DNA of 64,000 bases. It comes from Neostapfia colusana. Taxonomy: Eukaryota; Streptophyta; Magnoliopsida; Poales; Poaceae. The DNA lies in the NCBI GenBank assembly GCA_030760725.1, contig JASWHV010000010.1, forward strand, positions 31,067,760-31,131,759. The letters are read 5' to 3'. The position numbers and the translations under genes are program-made. Numbering within the stretch: the first letter of the stretch is position 1; every line of letters begins with the position of its first letter. Of the stretch, positions 10,964 to 21,119 are shown in pieces. The notes under the pieces are model-generated. The model worked only from the letters and a program-made list of their open reading frames with translations. It was not told the origin of the DNA and ran no database searches.

Positions 10964-11979
10964 AGCAAAAATAGGACAGTACTTTCTTTTCGTAATAAAC
11001 TCCATAGAGTCCAGGAGCAGCGCTCGGAGCAGCTAAACCCCAGGGGACGGTCCAAGACTACGTTCAGCTTTGCCTGGTTCCGACTCCAAGCACGTAGAGT
11101 CTTGCTTCCCCTCTTAATGGGGTGGGTCGTGGCCTCCATGTTTAGCCTGCCTTCCTCCTGTGGAAAGTTGTACGAAAAGAAATCTGCTCTACTTTGCTCT
11201 TTCCTTGTACTCATTTAAATTGTGAATTGAGTTTTTTAATCACCCTTGCAGTGCATGGTTGCCATGTGCTCAGCTCCCCCTCTCTACAAGTCCCCAAGCA
11301 CCAAGCATACAGTTAGGGGCTATAAGTCAAATAAGACTATGAGATAAGGGAGGGGGAGCCCCCAAGGAGAATTACGTTTCCTCTACCTATGTGCAGGACC
11401 TACAGGTTGCGGCAAAAGGGACTGCATGAAGCAGGGGGAAAGGAGCTACCAACTACTCCGACCTAGGACTGGAAGGACCGGGACCTGCCCCTCCAGCAGG
11501 GGCGGGACCCGAGGGCCCCACGTGTCCAGCAGGCTCGGAGCCCTCACCTCCCTTGAGGAGAGCTCCGGGCTCGCCACGTGGCGGGCGGAAACCGGACCTC
11601 CCCCCCCCCCCCCCCCCGGTGGGAGGGCTCCGAAAGCCCTACGTGTCCAGCATGGCCGGAGCTCCAACCTCTTAAGGAGGGGCTCCGGACCCGCCACGTG
11701 GCGGGCAGACTTGGGGCTCCCCATGGGGCGAGATCCGGAGACCCCCGGGGACCCCTAACACAGTTAGGACCCGGGGAAGGTGTCTACGCAGGGCTCCGAG
11801 ATTGGAGATGGCCTCTGAGTACCTTGCGGAGCTAAGGACTCAGACAGGCAAAGCCAAGAAGGAGAGAAAGAGCGTCACAGACACAAAATTTCTAAAAGAG
11901 TCAAACTATGCGAGGCTCCTTGAGCTGGACTACAGACTCGATAAGAAGAAAGAAACAAGCCCCAAGGGTCTCCTGACAT

Positions 11980-12610
11980 GACCAGAATCTAGAAGTTGCA
12001 AGGACGGCCGCGTCACCAGGCTTCAGCCCTGGCGGCACTCTCCCGCTCCATGACCCGAGCGCAGGAATCGCCTCTCTCATCACCGGCGCAAAAGCCGGTG
12101 TCTCCAAGGGAGCTTCTGGGGCCCCCTCCGCAGTATTCAGCGGTCTTCCTGGATACTCTACCGTCTGGGATCCTCCAGGGTGCATCGGCGGCTTCTTTCT
12201 CCTGAAGTTCCCCCTTCACCGGCGCAAAAGCCGGCGTCATCAAGGGTGCCCATGGAGCCTCCTTCCCTCATCACCTGTGCATAAGCCGGTGTCATCAAGG
12301 GTGCTCCTGAGGCCCTCTCTCCGCAGCTTCAGTGGCCTTCTCGGGGACTCTGCCGCCTGGGATTCTCCTCGGTGCTTCAGCGGTTTCTTTGAAGACTCCA
12401 CCACCTGAGAAGGGACGCAACGCCAAGGAGCTTTCTGCCTGCCGTCACCAAGGAAGGGCTCCGTCGGGAGGACGAACCAGAGACCCCTTGGTGGCGCCAC
12501 CCTCAGAGGCAAGGCAGGCAGGCTCCCTGAGTCCCAGGCTTGGTGCAGACGCCATCGCTGGAGGAAATCGACAGCGATTCTCCCCCCATAAGGCCGGTTG
12601 AGAGCCATGA
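11980..12610 (-). pseudogene. Gutted remnant of the antisense ORF in E1
   Basis: The two ends match the antisense ORF of B: the N-terminal part (around 12500-12600; compare 24380-24464, including the GACGCCATCGCTGGAGGA-like block) and the C-terminal part (around 11990-12060; compare 22760-22840). The coiled-coil core is missing and tandem repeats (12060-12400) lie in its place. No long frame matches the B protein. Confidence 0.5.
12060..12400 (+). repeat. Imperfect tandem repeats in E1 3' region
   Basis: Roughly 110-130 bp units beginning near CTCATCACCGGCGCAAAAGC, containing CCTCCGCAG and GCCTGGGATTCTCC blocks. CCGGCGCAAAAGCCGG is itself an inverted repeat. E0 has the same units at about 16525-16790. 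Confidence 0.6.
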
Positions 12611-13064
12611 AAGAAGACAAGACTGCAGAGGCTCGAGGGAAGCACAGGGGCTGGAAGCCTTATAAGGGGAGCGTACCCACATGGGGGTTTCATTTCACAC
12701 CTCCCCGGGTGCAATCCCAAGCGATTCGGAACTCTTGGGATACACTGCATCGGCAACCGCTTCGGCTCCTAAATCGAGTGCCGATGACGGGTGGGCCCAA
12801 GCCGCCCAACTAAAGCGGTGGGTCAAGGAGTCAGTCTCCTGAGAAGGCGAGCCGGCAAGGCACTTCAACGGTTCCCGCAGAAAGTGCCGCAACGTGCAGA
12901 AGTGGCAGTCTTGGGAACTGCCGCAGTAAAAGCAGCCATCAAGTGAGCGTACGCTCCCACGACCCCACGGCCGTTCATGCTCCGGCGGCGGTCAATTCGG
13001 GACTTAGAGAAAGTGCGCGGGTTGAAAGAGACGGAGGTCCCACCTCGGGCTCGCTACCTCCCCT

Positions 13065-13084
13065 GAGATGGGCCCGGGGGCCAC
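13065..13084 (+). other. Polypurine-tract region of E1
   Basis: GAGATGGGCCCGGGGGCCAC directly precedes the 3' LTR. The same 20 bases precede the LTRs at 17476 and 24956. It is an unusually pyrimidine-interrupted tract. Confidence 0.55.
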
Positions 13085-14179
13085 TGTCGGTACCTGAGAT
13101 ATGGGGTACCCCCGCGCACAGGGTAAAATGCCTATGGAACTCGCCCTTCTCCGCAGGGAGAGCTCCGAAGGTGCCACGCGCCCGGCGGGGCCGGACCTCC
13201 CTCTCCTCAGAGGAGAGCTCCGGGCCCGCCATGTGGCATACAGAAGCCGGACCTCCCCCTCCGCGGGAGAGAAGTCCGAAGGCGCCGCGTGTCCATCGGG
13301 GCCGGACCTCCCTCTCCTCAGAGAAGAGCTCCGGGCCCGCCACGTGGCCAACAGAAGCCGAGCCTCTCCCTCCGCGGGGAGAGGTCCGGAGGCTCCACGT
13401 GCCCCGCGGGACTGACCCTTCTCTCCTCTGAGAAGGGCTCCGGGCCCGCCACGTGGCAGCAGAACGACGCTGCCTGCCCCGAGCGATAGGCAGCGGGCAT
13501 AAAGACGCCCCATACCTTGCCCGTACAAGGTATTCAAGGCCCGCGTCTTCCCAAGACGCAGAGACGCGGAGCACGCTTCTGTCAGGTGCCGTTGCGCCCA
13601 GTCGCATCACAGACTGACGCGCGGTGTCAGAACCTGCCAGCCAATAAACACCGCGACAAGACATCCCATGCCGCCTGCGCCGTCATCAACCACTACGACT
13701 AGCATGCGGCATGGGCAGGGCGGCAAGATGAAGACTCAGAAGCCTTCGACCAGAGGCACCTACCGGCATAACTGCAGATACGGTAGATAATAGACAATCT
13801 ACCCGGGACCACCTGTCGGGTCCCGGCTCCCCTTGTAAGCCGCCCAAGTCTTGGACTATAAAAGGCTCTGGTAGGCGTTGATAGAAAGGGTTTGCACTTT
13901 GCAACTCATACGCTAGCCATACACTCTCAAGCTGTAACTCACCCCCAAGCTCAGGCCTCCGGTCCTGAGCAGCAAGCAATACAGCGAGCTCCATAGCTCG
14001 CCGTGGACGTAGGGTTTTACGCTCCGGCGGCCTGAACCACGTAAAACTCGCCGTGTCAAGCTCTTACTAACTCGTCCATCTGCGCAAGCTCTCCGCTAGA
14101 GACTAGCCCCACCGAAAAAAAGAACCTCCGCGGGCTGCCCAGTGCGGGCCCGGGGAAGTGTCGACTGAACACTTTGACA
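13085..14179 (+). repeat. 3' LTR of E1 (1095 bp)
   Basis: Begins TGTCGGTACC and ends ACTTTGACA. U3 holds about two and a half G-box repeat units (13140-13460), then TATAAAAG at 13857-13864, then the leader hairpins. The sequence right after it (GACAACATCC) is pol of E0. Confidence 0.85.
13857..13864 (+). promoter_or_regulatory. TATA box in E1 LTR
   Basis: TATAAAAG at the conserved LTR position; the flanking inverted repeat is partly decayed in this copy (CCCAAGTC against GGCTCTGG). Confidence 0.6.
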
Positions 14180-15385
14180 GACAACATCCTCCCTGATGAA
14201 CATGCAACCCCTGAACGGATTGTGCGTATGGCTAAGAGATACGCGCTGGTAGAGGGGGATCTCTACCGGCGTGGCGCCAACCACATCCTATTGCGGTGCA
14301 TAACCCAGGGGGAAGGCTGCGACTTGCTCGCTGAGATCCATGGAGGCGAATGTGGAAGTCACTCTTCCTCACGCACGCTTTTCGGTAAAGCCTTCCGGCA
14401 TGGCTTCTACTGGCCGACAGCACTGCAGAATGCCGTCAAGCTGGTCGAGAGCTGCAGGGCGTGCCAGTTCCACGCCAAGCAGAACCATACACCGGCTCAT
14501 GCGGTACAGATGATCCTGCCCTCGTGGCCATTTGACGTATGGGGGCTGGACATCTTGGGACCATTTCCCAGAACCGTCGGGGGATTCCGGTACCTCTATG
14601 TCGCCATCGACAAGTTCACCAAGTGGCCAGAAGCTACACCAGTTGTCACCATCAACAAACAATCCGCAGTAAGATTGATCAAGCCTATTGTCTGCCGGTT
14701 CGGGGTCCCGAACAGAATCATCACTGACAACGGGACCCAGTTCACCAGCGCAGCCTTCCAAGACTACTGTGAAGACCTCGGCATTCAGGTGTGCTATGCC
14801 TCTGTCGCCCACCCAAAGAGCAATGGGCAAGTCGAGAGGGCCAACGCGGAGATTCTCCGGGGCCTTAAGACTCGCACCTTCGCCAGTCTGAAGAAACATG
14901 GTGCCAATTGGGTAGATGAGCTTCCGAGAACACTATGGGCTAACCGGACATCCCAGAGCCGGGCCACCGGAGAGACACCCTTCTTCATGGTGTATGGGGC
15001 CGAAGCTGTACTTCCCCCAGAAATCACCTTGAAGTCTCACCGTGTCCGGGCTTACGATGAAGCCGTGCAGGACAACCTCCGGCGTGGAGAAATCGACCTC
15101 GTCGACGAGGTCCGATTGCATGCAGCACTCCGTAACGCGCGGTACAGACAAGCGCTTCGGCGCTACCACCAGAGATCTGTGCGTGCCTGGGAGCTGCAGG
15201 AAGGTGACCAGGTGCTGCAGCGTATACTTTCTCGCGAAGGGGCCCACAAACTCTACCCTAGTTGGGAAGGTCCCTTCCGAGTCGCGAAAGTATGCCGCCC
15301 CGGGTGTGTGCGCCTTTCCACCGAGGATGGGGACCTGCTCCCAAACCCTTGGAACATAGAACACCCCCGTAAGTTCTACCCCTAG
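14180..15385 (+). CDS. pol: Integrase portion of Tat pol in E0 (5'-truncated by E1 insertion)
   Basis: An open frame of 401 codons to TAG at 15383-15385. It starts where E1's LTR ends; the N-terminal pol is outside the window. Visible: a zinc-binding His/His/Cys/Cys region (IHGGECGSH ... SCRACQ), the catalytic core with WGLDILGPF, ITDNGTQF and VERAN where the second Asp and the Glu are separated by exactly 35 residues (D,D-35-E), and a C-terminal DNA-binding region with WEGPFRVAKV and NPWNIEHPRKFYP. Unlike E1 and D it has no stop or frameshift in this part, so the decay elsewhere is not a family trait. It cannot be expressed as a normal polyprotein because of the upstream interruption. Confidence 0.85.
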   Translation, partial: DNILPDEHATPERIVRMAKRYALVEGDLYRRGANHILLRCITQGEGCDLLAEIHGGECGSHSSSRTLFGKAFRHGFYWPTALQNAVKLVESCRACQFHAKQNHTPAHAVQMILPSWPFDVWGLDILGPFPRTVGGFRYLYVAIDKFTKWPEATPVVTINKQSAVRLIKPIVCRFGVPNRIITDNGTQFTSAAFQDYCEDLGIQVCYASVAHPKSNGQVERANAEILRGLKTRTFASLKKHGANWVDELPRTLWANRTSQSRATGETPFFMVYGAEAVLPPEITLKSHRVRAYDEAVQDNLRRGEIDLVDEVRLHAALRNARYRQALRRYHQRSVRAWELQEGDQVLQRILSREGAHKLYPSWEGPFRVAKVCRPGCVRLSTEDGDLLPNPWNIEHPRKFYP

Positions 15386-17455
15386 AGCAAAGATAGGACA
15401 GTACTTTCTTTTCGTAATAAACTCCATAGAGTCCAGGAACAGCGCTCGGAGCAGCTAAGCCCCAGGGGGCGGTACAGGACTACGTTTAGCTTTGCCTGGT
15501 TCTGACTCCAAGCGCGTAGAGTCTTGCTTCCCCTCTTAATGGGGCGGGTCGTGGCCTCCATGTTTAGCCTGCCCTCCTCCTGTGGAAAGTTATACGAAAA
15601 GAAACCTGTTCTACTTTGCTCTTTCCTCGTACTCATTTAAATTGTGTACTAAGTTTTTTATGTCTACCCTTGTGGTGCATGGCTGCCATGTGCTCAGCTC
15701 CCCCTTCTCATCCTCACCACTAGTCCGCATTCGCTGCCCTACTAGAGGCGGTTGCATCGGGGGTACCTGCCGATAGTCGAGGGGGCCCTGAGCCCCCGAA
15801 CGCGTCGTGCACTACAGCCCCCAAGCGTCGAGCATATGGTTAGGGGCCATAAGTCAAATAAGACTATGAGATAAGGGAGGGGGAGCTCCCAAGGAGAATT
15901 ACTTTTTCCCTATTTGTGTGCAGGACCTCTCGGCATCGGATCCCTACAGGAATGTGGTAGGGGCACCCGACCAATGGGACGCCCCTGCCAGGGGGCCACT
16001 ACGGAATCACGCAAGACCGGAACTCCAAGGCAAGACCGAAGGATCCATGGCTCCAGCGGGACCGGACCTCCCCTCCTCTGAGGGGAGGGGCCCGGAGACC
16101 CCACGTGTACCGCGAGTCCGGACCTCCCTCTCGTCAGAGGAGAGCTCCGGATCCGCCACGTGGCCGACTGATCCGAGCCTCCCCATCCTCATGAGGCGGG
16201 GCCCTTAATATAATAAGGACCTGGGGAAGGTGCCCGAGCAGAACGTCGGGATTGGTGAAGGCCTCTGAGCACCTTGCGGAGCTAAGGGCTCGGTCAGGCA
16301 AAACCAAGAAGAAGACGGAAACTATCGCAGACACGAAGGGTCATAAGAGTTCATGTATTCATGGCTCCATGAGCTGGGCTACAAACTCGATGAAAAAGAA
16401 AGAAACAAGCCCCAAGGTCCCCCTGGCACGATCAGAGTCTAGAAGTTGCAAAAACGGCCGTGTCACCAGGCTTGAGCCCTGGCGGCGCTCTCCCGCTCCA
16501 TGACCCGAGCGCAGGAATCGCCCCCCTCATCACCAGAGCAAAAGCCGGTGTCATCAAGGGTGCTACTGATGCCCCCTCCGCAGCTTCAACGGTCTTCTTG
16601 GAGATTCTGCTGCCTGGGATCCTCCTTGGTGCATCGACGGTTCCCTTCTCCTGAAGTTCTCTCATCACCGGCGCAAATGCCGGTGCCATCAAGGGTGCTC
16701 CTGAGGCCCCCTCCGCAGCTTCAGCGGTCTTCTCGGAGACTCTGCCGCCTGGAATTCTCTTTGGCGCTTCAACGGTTTCTTTGAAGGCTCCACCATCTGA
16801 GAAGGGATGCAACGCCAGGGAGCTTTCTGCCTGTCGTCACCAAGGAAGGGCCCCATCGGGAGGACAAACCAGAGACCCCTTGGAGGCGCCACCGCCAGAG
16901 GCAAGGCAGGCAGGCTCCCTGGGTCCCAGACTTGGTGCAGACGCCGTCGCTGGAGGAAATCGAGAGCGATTCCTCCCCCAAAAGGCGGGTTAGGAGCCGT
17001 GGAAGAAGACAAGACCGCAGAGACTCGAGGGAGGCGCAAGGGCTGGGAGCCTTATAAGAGGAGCGTACCCACGTGGCGGTTTCTATTCACACCTTCCAGG
17101 TATGAGTCAAAGCAATTCGAGACTCTTCGAACACAACGCATCGTCAACCGCTTCGGCTCCGAGACCGAGCACCGATGACAGGTGGACCCAAGCCGCCCAA
17201 CTGAAGCAGTGGGCCAAGGAGTCAGTCTCCTGAGAAGATGAGCCGGCAAGGCACTTCGGCGGTTCCCGAAGAAAGGGCCGCAACGTGCAGAAGTGGCAGT
17301 CTTGGGAACCGCCGCAGTAAAAGCAACCATCAAGTGGGCGCACGCTCCCACGATCGTGCGACCGTTCGTGCTCTGGCAGCGGTCAATGCGGGACTTAGAG
17401 AAAGTGCGCGGATCAGAAGAGACGGAGGTCCCACCTCGGGCTCGCTATCTCCCCC
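15386..17455 (+). other. 3' non-coding region of E0
   Basis: Homologous to 10964-13064 of E1. It contains G-box/GAGGTCCG units at about 16055-16190, a remnant of the antisense ORF on the minus strand (about 16430-17000) and tandem repeats at 16525-16790. A possible antisense core promoter (CCACGTGG at 17069-17076 and TATAAG at 17051-17056, read on the minus strand) lies just upstream of the former antisense start. No intact gene. Confidence 0.5.
16430..17000 (-). pseudogene. Gutted remnant of the antisense ORF in E0
   Basis: Block AGACGCCGTCGCTGGAGGAA at about 16940 corresponds to the N-terminus of the B ORF (24400-24425), and the block around 16450-16490 to its C-terminus. The start ATG of B reads ACG here, and the coiled-coil core is replaced by repeats. 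Confidence 0.45.
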
Positions 17456-17475
17456 GAGATGGGCCCGGGGGCCAC
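17456..17475 (+). other. Polypurine-tract region of E0
   Basis: GAGATGGGCCCGGGGGCCAC adjoining the LTR start, identical to the E1 and B copies. Confidence 0.55.
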
Positions 17476-17943
17476 TGTCGGTACCTGCTATATGGGGTAC
17501 CCCCTCGCACAAGGTAAAATGTCTAAGGAACTCGCCCTTCTCCGCAGGGAGAGCTCCGAAGGCGCCACGCGTCCGGCGGGGCCGGACCTACCTCTCCTCA
17601 GAGGAGAGCTCCGGGCCCGCCACATGGCATACAGAGGCCGGACCTCCCCCTCTGCGGGAGAGAGCACCGAAGGCGCCACGCGTCCGGCGGGGCCGGACCT
17701 CCCTCTCCTCAAAGGAGAGCTACGGGCCCGCCACGTGGCATACAGAAGCCGGACCTCCCCCTCCGCGGGCGATAGGTTCGAAGGTGCCACGTATCTGGCG
17801 GGACCGGACCTCCCTCTCCTCAGAGAGGAGCTCCGGGCCCGCCACGTGGCCGACAGAAGCCAAACCTCCCCCTCCGCGGGGAGAGGTCCGAAGGCTCCAC
17901 GTGCCCCGTGGGGCCGGACCCTCCTCTCCTCTGAGAAGGGCTC
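17476..17943 (+). repeat. 3' LTR of E0, interrupted after 468 bp by element B
   Basis: Begins TGTCGGTACC and contains three G-box repeat units plus a partial one, the largest array among the Tat LTRs here. It breaks off at GAAGGGCTC, exactly where the next LTR begins; the expected duplicated target is GGCTC (17939-17943). The remainder of the LTR is not found downstream in the window. Confidence 0.8.
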
Positions 17944-19069
17944 TGTCGGTACTTGAGATATGGGGTACCCCCGCGCACAGGGTAAAATGCCTAAGGTACT
18001 CGCCCTTCTCCGCAGGGAGAGCTCCGAAGACACCACGCGTCCAGCGGGGCCGGACCTCCCTCTCCGCAGAGGAGAGCTCCGGGCCCGCCACGTGGCATAC
18101 AGAAGCCGGACCTCCCCCTCCGTGGGAGAGAGGTCCGAAGACGCCACGCGTCTAGCGGGGCCGGACCTCCCTCTCCGCAGAGGAGAGCTCCGGGCCCGCC
18201 ACGTGGCATACAGAAGCTGGACCTCCCCCTCCGCGGGGAGAGGTCCGGAGGCTCCACGTGCCCCGCAGGCCAGACCCTTCTCGCCTCAGAGAAGGGCTCC
18301 GGACCCGCCACGTGGCCAGAAGAACGGTGCTGCCTGCCCCCGAGCGGTAGGCAGCGGGCGTAAAGGCGCCCCACACCTTGCCCGTACAAGGTATTCAAGG
18401 CCCACGTCTTCCCAAGATGCGGATACGCGGAGCACGCATCTGTCAGCTGCCGTTGCGCCCAGTCGCATCACAGACTGGCGCGCGGTGTCAGAACCTGCCA
18501 GCCAATAAACGCCGCGACAAGACATCCCATGCCGCCTGCGCCGTCATCAACCACTATGACTAGCATGCGGCATGGGCAGGGCCACAAGACGAAGACTTAG
18601 AAGCCTTCGGCAGAGACAACTACCGGCATAACTGCAGATACAGTAGATATCAGTTAATCTCCCCGGGACCACCTGTCGGGTCCTGGCCTCCCTTGTAAGC
18701 CACCTGAGTCTTGGACTATAAAAGGCTCGGGTAGGCGACGTTAGCAGGGGTTCGGACTCTAGCCATACGCACCCCTGGGTTCGCATTTTGCAACTCATAC
18801 GCTAGCCATACACTCTCAAGCTGTAACTCACCCCCAAGCTCAGTCCCCTCGGCCCTTTGCAGCAAGCAATACAGCGAGCTCCATAGCTCGCCGTGGACGT
18901 AGGGTTTTACGCTCCGGCGGCCTGAACCACGTAAAACTCTCTGTGTCAAGCTCTCACTAACTCGTCCATCTGCGCAAGCTCTCCGCTAGGAACTAGCCCC
19001 TCCGAAAAAAGAACCTCCGCGGGCTGCCCAGTGCAGGCCCGGGGGAAGTGTCGACCGAATACTTCGACA
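17944..19069 (+). repeat. 5' LTR of element B (1126 bp)
   Basis: TGTCGGTACT to ACTTCGACA. G-box units at about 18030-18320, TATA at 18717, leader hairpins at 18874-18891 and 18904-18937, terminal GAAGTGT/ATACTTC inverted repeat just before the end. Confidence 0.85.
18717..18724 (+). promoter_or_regulatory. TATA box of element B
   Basis: TATAAAAG within the CCTGAGTCTT ... AAGGCTCGGG inverted repeat of the LTR. Confidence 0.6.
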
Positions 19070-19091
19070 TTTGGCGCGCCAGGTAGGGGGC
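19070..19091 (+). other. Primer-binding site of element B
   Basis: TTTGGCGCGCCAGGTAGGGG right after the 5' LTR, the least changed copy in the window. Confidence 0.65.
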
Positions 19092-19126
19092 TTTTCCCCT
19101 AGCTCGACGAGTTTCCGCCGACGAAG

Positions 19127-20874
19127 ATGACCAAGCTTCCCTCAGCGGCAAACTCTCCTCCCCCGCATTCACAGCGGACTGTGACCACTGGGGAGTACAT
19201 GTCGACACACTCAGGACAGAGTGTGTCGGCACAAGCGGGTAGCCAGCAGCCGACTCCGGCGACGCCGGCCCCGGCTATGCAGGCCCCAACCAGTGTGAGG
19301 TCTTCTGCAGCGCTGAGCGTACACCATGGAGGTGCGCTAGCTGCAGCAAGAGCGCTGCTGCGCAACTCACCTGCGGGGGATGCGCCCCATTCAGTGACTC
19401 AGCAATGGGTCCGCGAGGTGGACCGCCTCGTCGTCGCCGCCGCGAACCCTCGGTTTCGGCGAGGACGACGCCCAGGGCAACCGGCTGTGTCGCTGATGCG
19501 CACACCCACGGTTGACGGGCTAACGGCGGATTCCAGCTCCTCCAGGCTCCTGTCGACGGACCTGCGAAGGGAACTGGAACGGTGCCACTTGGGGCAGGAC
19601 GCCCGGGTGTACCTCGAGCGACGCTGAGAAAGGCGTCGCAACCAGGAGGCAGGCGACAGCATGTCGTCGGCCTCGACACAACCAGAAGGGCAGGTCTTCG
19701 CCGTGCGAGCCCCGCCACAGGCATATGCTGCGCAGCATATTCCACAACCATATGCGCCGCAAGTAGCGGCCCCGGTCTATGGTGCAGCCTTGCCCATGCC
19801 GGGAAACGCAGCGCCAGGTGCGAACCACCTGTTCGCAGCGCCAGCACCTGCAGCAGCAGGTGCAGGATGTGCGGCCCTTGCACCCCACCTTCGGTTCGCA
19901 AGGTGGCCACGCAAGTTTCGCCCGCACTTGCCCTAGAAGTACGACGGTAGCGTCAACCCAGCGGAGTTCCTCCAGATCTACTCCACCGCCGTACTTGCCG
20001 CAGGAGGGGACGAGGCTGTCATGGCCAACTACTTCCCCATCGCCTTGACCGGCCCTGCCCGGTCTTGGCTCATGAATCTACCTCAGGGGTCCATAACCTC
20101 CTGGGGTGAGCTCTGCCGGCAGTTCGTCGCCAACTTCGGCAGCTCCTACACCCGTCCCGGCACGGAGCTCGACCTCCACGCCATCAAACAACAACCTGGG
20201 GAGTCGCTGCGCTCTTTCATCCAGCGGTTCTCTCAGGTGCGCAACACCATCCCACATATCCAAAGCGCCTCTGTGGTGGTGGCGTTCCGACAGGGTGTCC
20301 GGGACGAGAAAATGCTCGAGAAGCTCGCGACCAGAGAGGTCCGCGACGTCTCGGAGCTCTTCAGCCTGGCGGACAAGTGCGCCAGAGCAGCTGAAGGGCG
20401 GAACTGGCACGCACTGCCGACCTCCGAGTCAGGAGGGCAGCCCGGGTCCGGAGCTGCAGCCTATGGGGGTGGCAAGAAGACCAAGAACCGGGGGGTGGCA
20501 AGATGAAGTCACCATTCATGGCCCCCATCGCCGCAGCTGCGACGACCAGTGGAGCTCTGGGGCCACGCCCTGACAAAAGGCAGCGGCAGTCACCGGCCCC
20601 AGACAGTGACCAAGGCGGGCTGTGCCCCGTGCATGGCGCCTGCAACCATACAGCTGCCGAGTGCTGGGAGATCCAGAGGCTCGCAGAGCGCTTCCGCAAG
20701 GGAAGACAGCAGAGGGCTGAGGCACCGCCCTACCCTCAGAGGGATGGCAAACAGAAGGCCGACGCCCCAGTCACCACTTCCCACCAGGTGGGGTTCCAGG
20801 AGCCTCAGCGTGTCATAAAGACAGTGCATGGCGGTGAGGACTCCGGTTCCGACGGTGACGGGCCTGGGCGTTAG
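19127..20874 (+). pseudogene. gag: gag of element B, two stops and a frameshift
   Basis: ATG at 19127 gives MTKLPSAANS. Same domains as the A gag: gag core (MANYFPIALTGPARSWLMNL, SWGELCRQFVANFG) and zinc knuckle CPVHGACNHTAAEC. Defects: TGA at 19625-19627 where D keeps CGA, TAG at 19934-19936 where others have GAG, and a frame change near 20490 in the AACCGGGGGGTGG stretch. It ends at TAG 20872-20874, like A, without protease. It could only be packaged by gag from another copy. Confidence 0.8.
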
Positions 20875-21119
20875 CCAACTACAGCACGCTTCCGTGCCTC
20901 GGACATACCTCTCGGGAGCCGCCTAAGGTCCGTCAACCCCTTGAAGGCCTTGCCAGAAGGGGAAGACGCCTTAGGTCATCCAAGGCGAGCCCGGGTCCAC
21001 CTACCCCTTGAAGGCCTTAGCCAGAAGGGGAGAACTCCCCCGGGGCCCCCGAGAGAAGCCACGCAGGACCTGATCCAGCGTGAAGATAACAACTTCGACA
21101 AGACTCGGCTTGCAGGGAA

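Larger units (their letters stand above)
10964..13064 (+). other. 3' non-coding region of E1
   Basis: Homologous along its length to 15386-17455 of E0. In order: AT-rich segment after pol; G-box units with GAGGTCCG and GGAGCTC motifs (11515-11720) including a C homopolymer at about 11599-11617 where length may be an assembly artefact; remnant of the antisense ORF (about 11980-12610, minus strand); and a conserved segment leading to the polypurine tract. No intact gene. Confidence 0.6.
5981..14179 (+). mobile_element. Element E1: pol-bearing Tat-type Ty3/gypsy element, interrupted by A
   Basis: Starts in mid-gag at the insertion point of element A (its 5' LTR and gag N-terminus lie left of the window), runs through protease, RT, RNase H, second RNase H and integrase, a 2.1-kb 3' non-coding region, and the 3' LTR (13085-14179). 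Beyond the LTR the sequence resumes in the integrase-proximal pol of another element (E0), showing that E1 itself inserted into E0. Confidence 0.8.
14180..17943 (+). mobile_element. Element E0: 3' part of a Tat-type element hosting E1 and B
   Basis: Consists of the integrase end of pol, a 2.1-kb 3' non-coding region and the first 468 bases of the 3' LTR, where element B begins. Its 5' portion must lie left of the window beyond E1. E0 is therefore the oldest layer of the left half. Confidence 0.75.

Noticed and set aside
11598..11618. C homopolymer as a functional element
   Set aside because: Likewise seen near 22485 and 40090 at slippage-prone sites; length may be a sequencing artefact.
17238..18155. 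305-codon plus frame and its minus partner in the LTR repeat arrays
   Set aside because: Both strands of the ~108-bp G-box repeats are open because of composition; similar frames recur in every LTR (13000-13400, 30000-30460, 43950-44420) and differ with unit number.
17520..18320. CRISPR-like regularly spaced repeats
   Set aside because: Units are adjacent and degenerate, lie in LTR U3 regions and belong to a plant retroelement; there are no spacers or cas genes.
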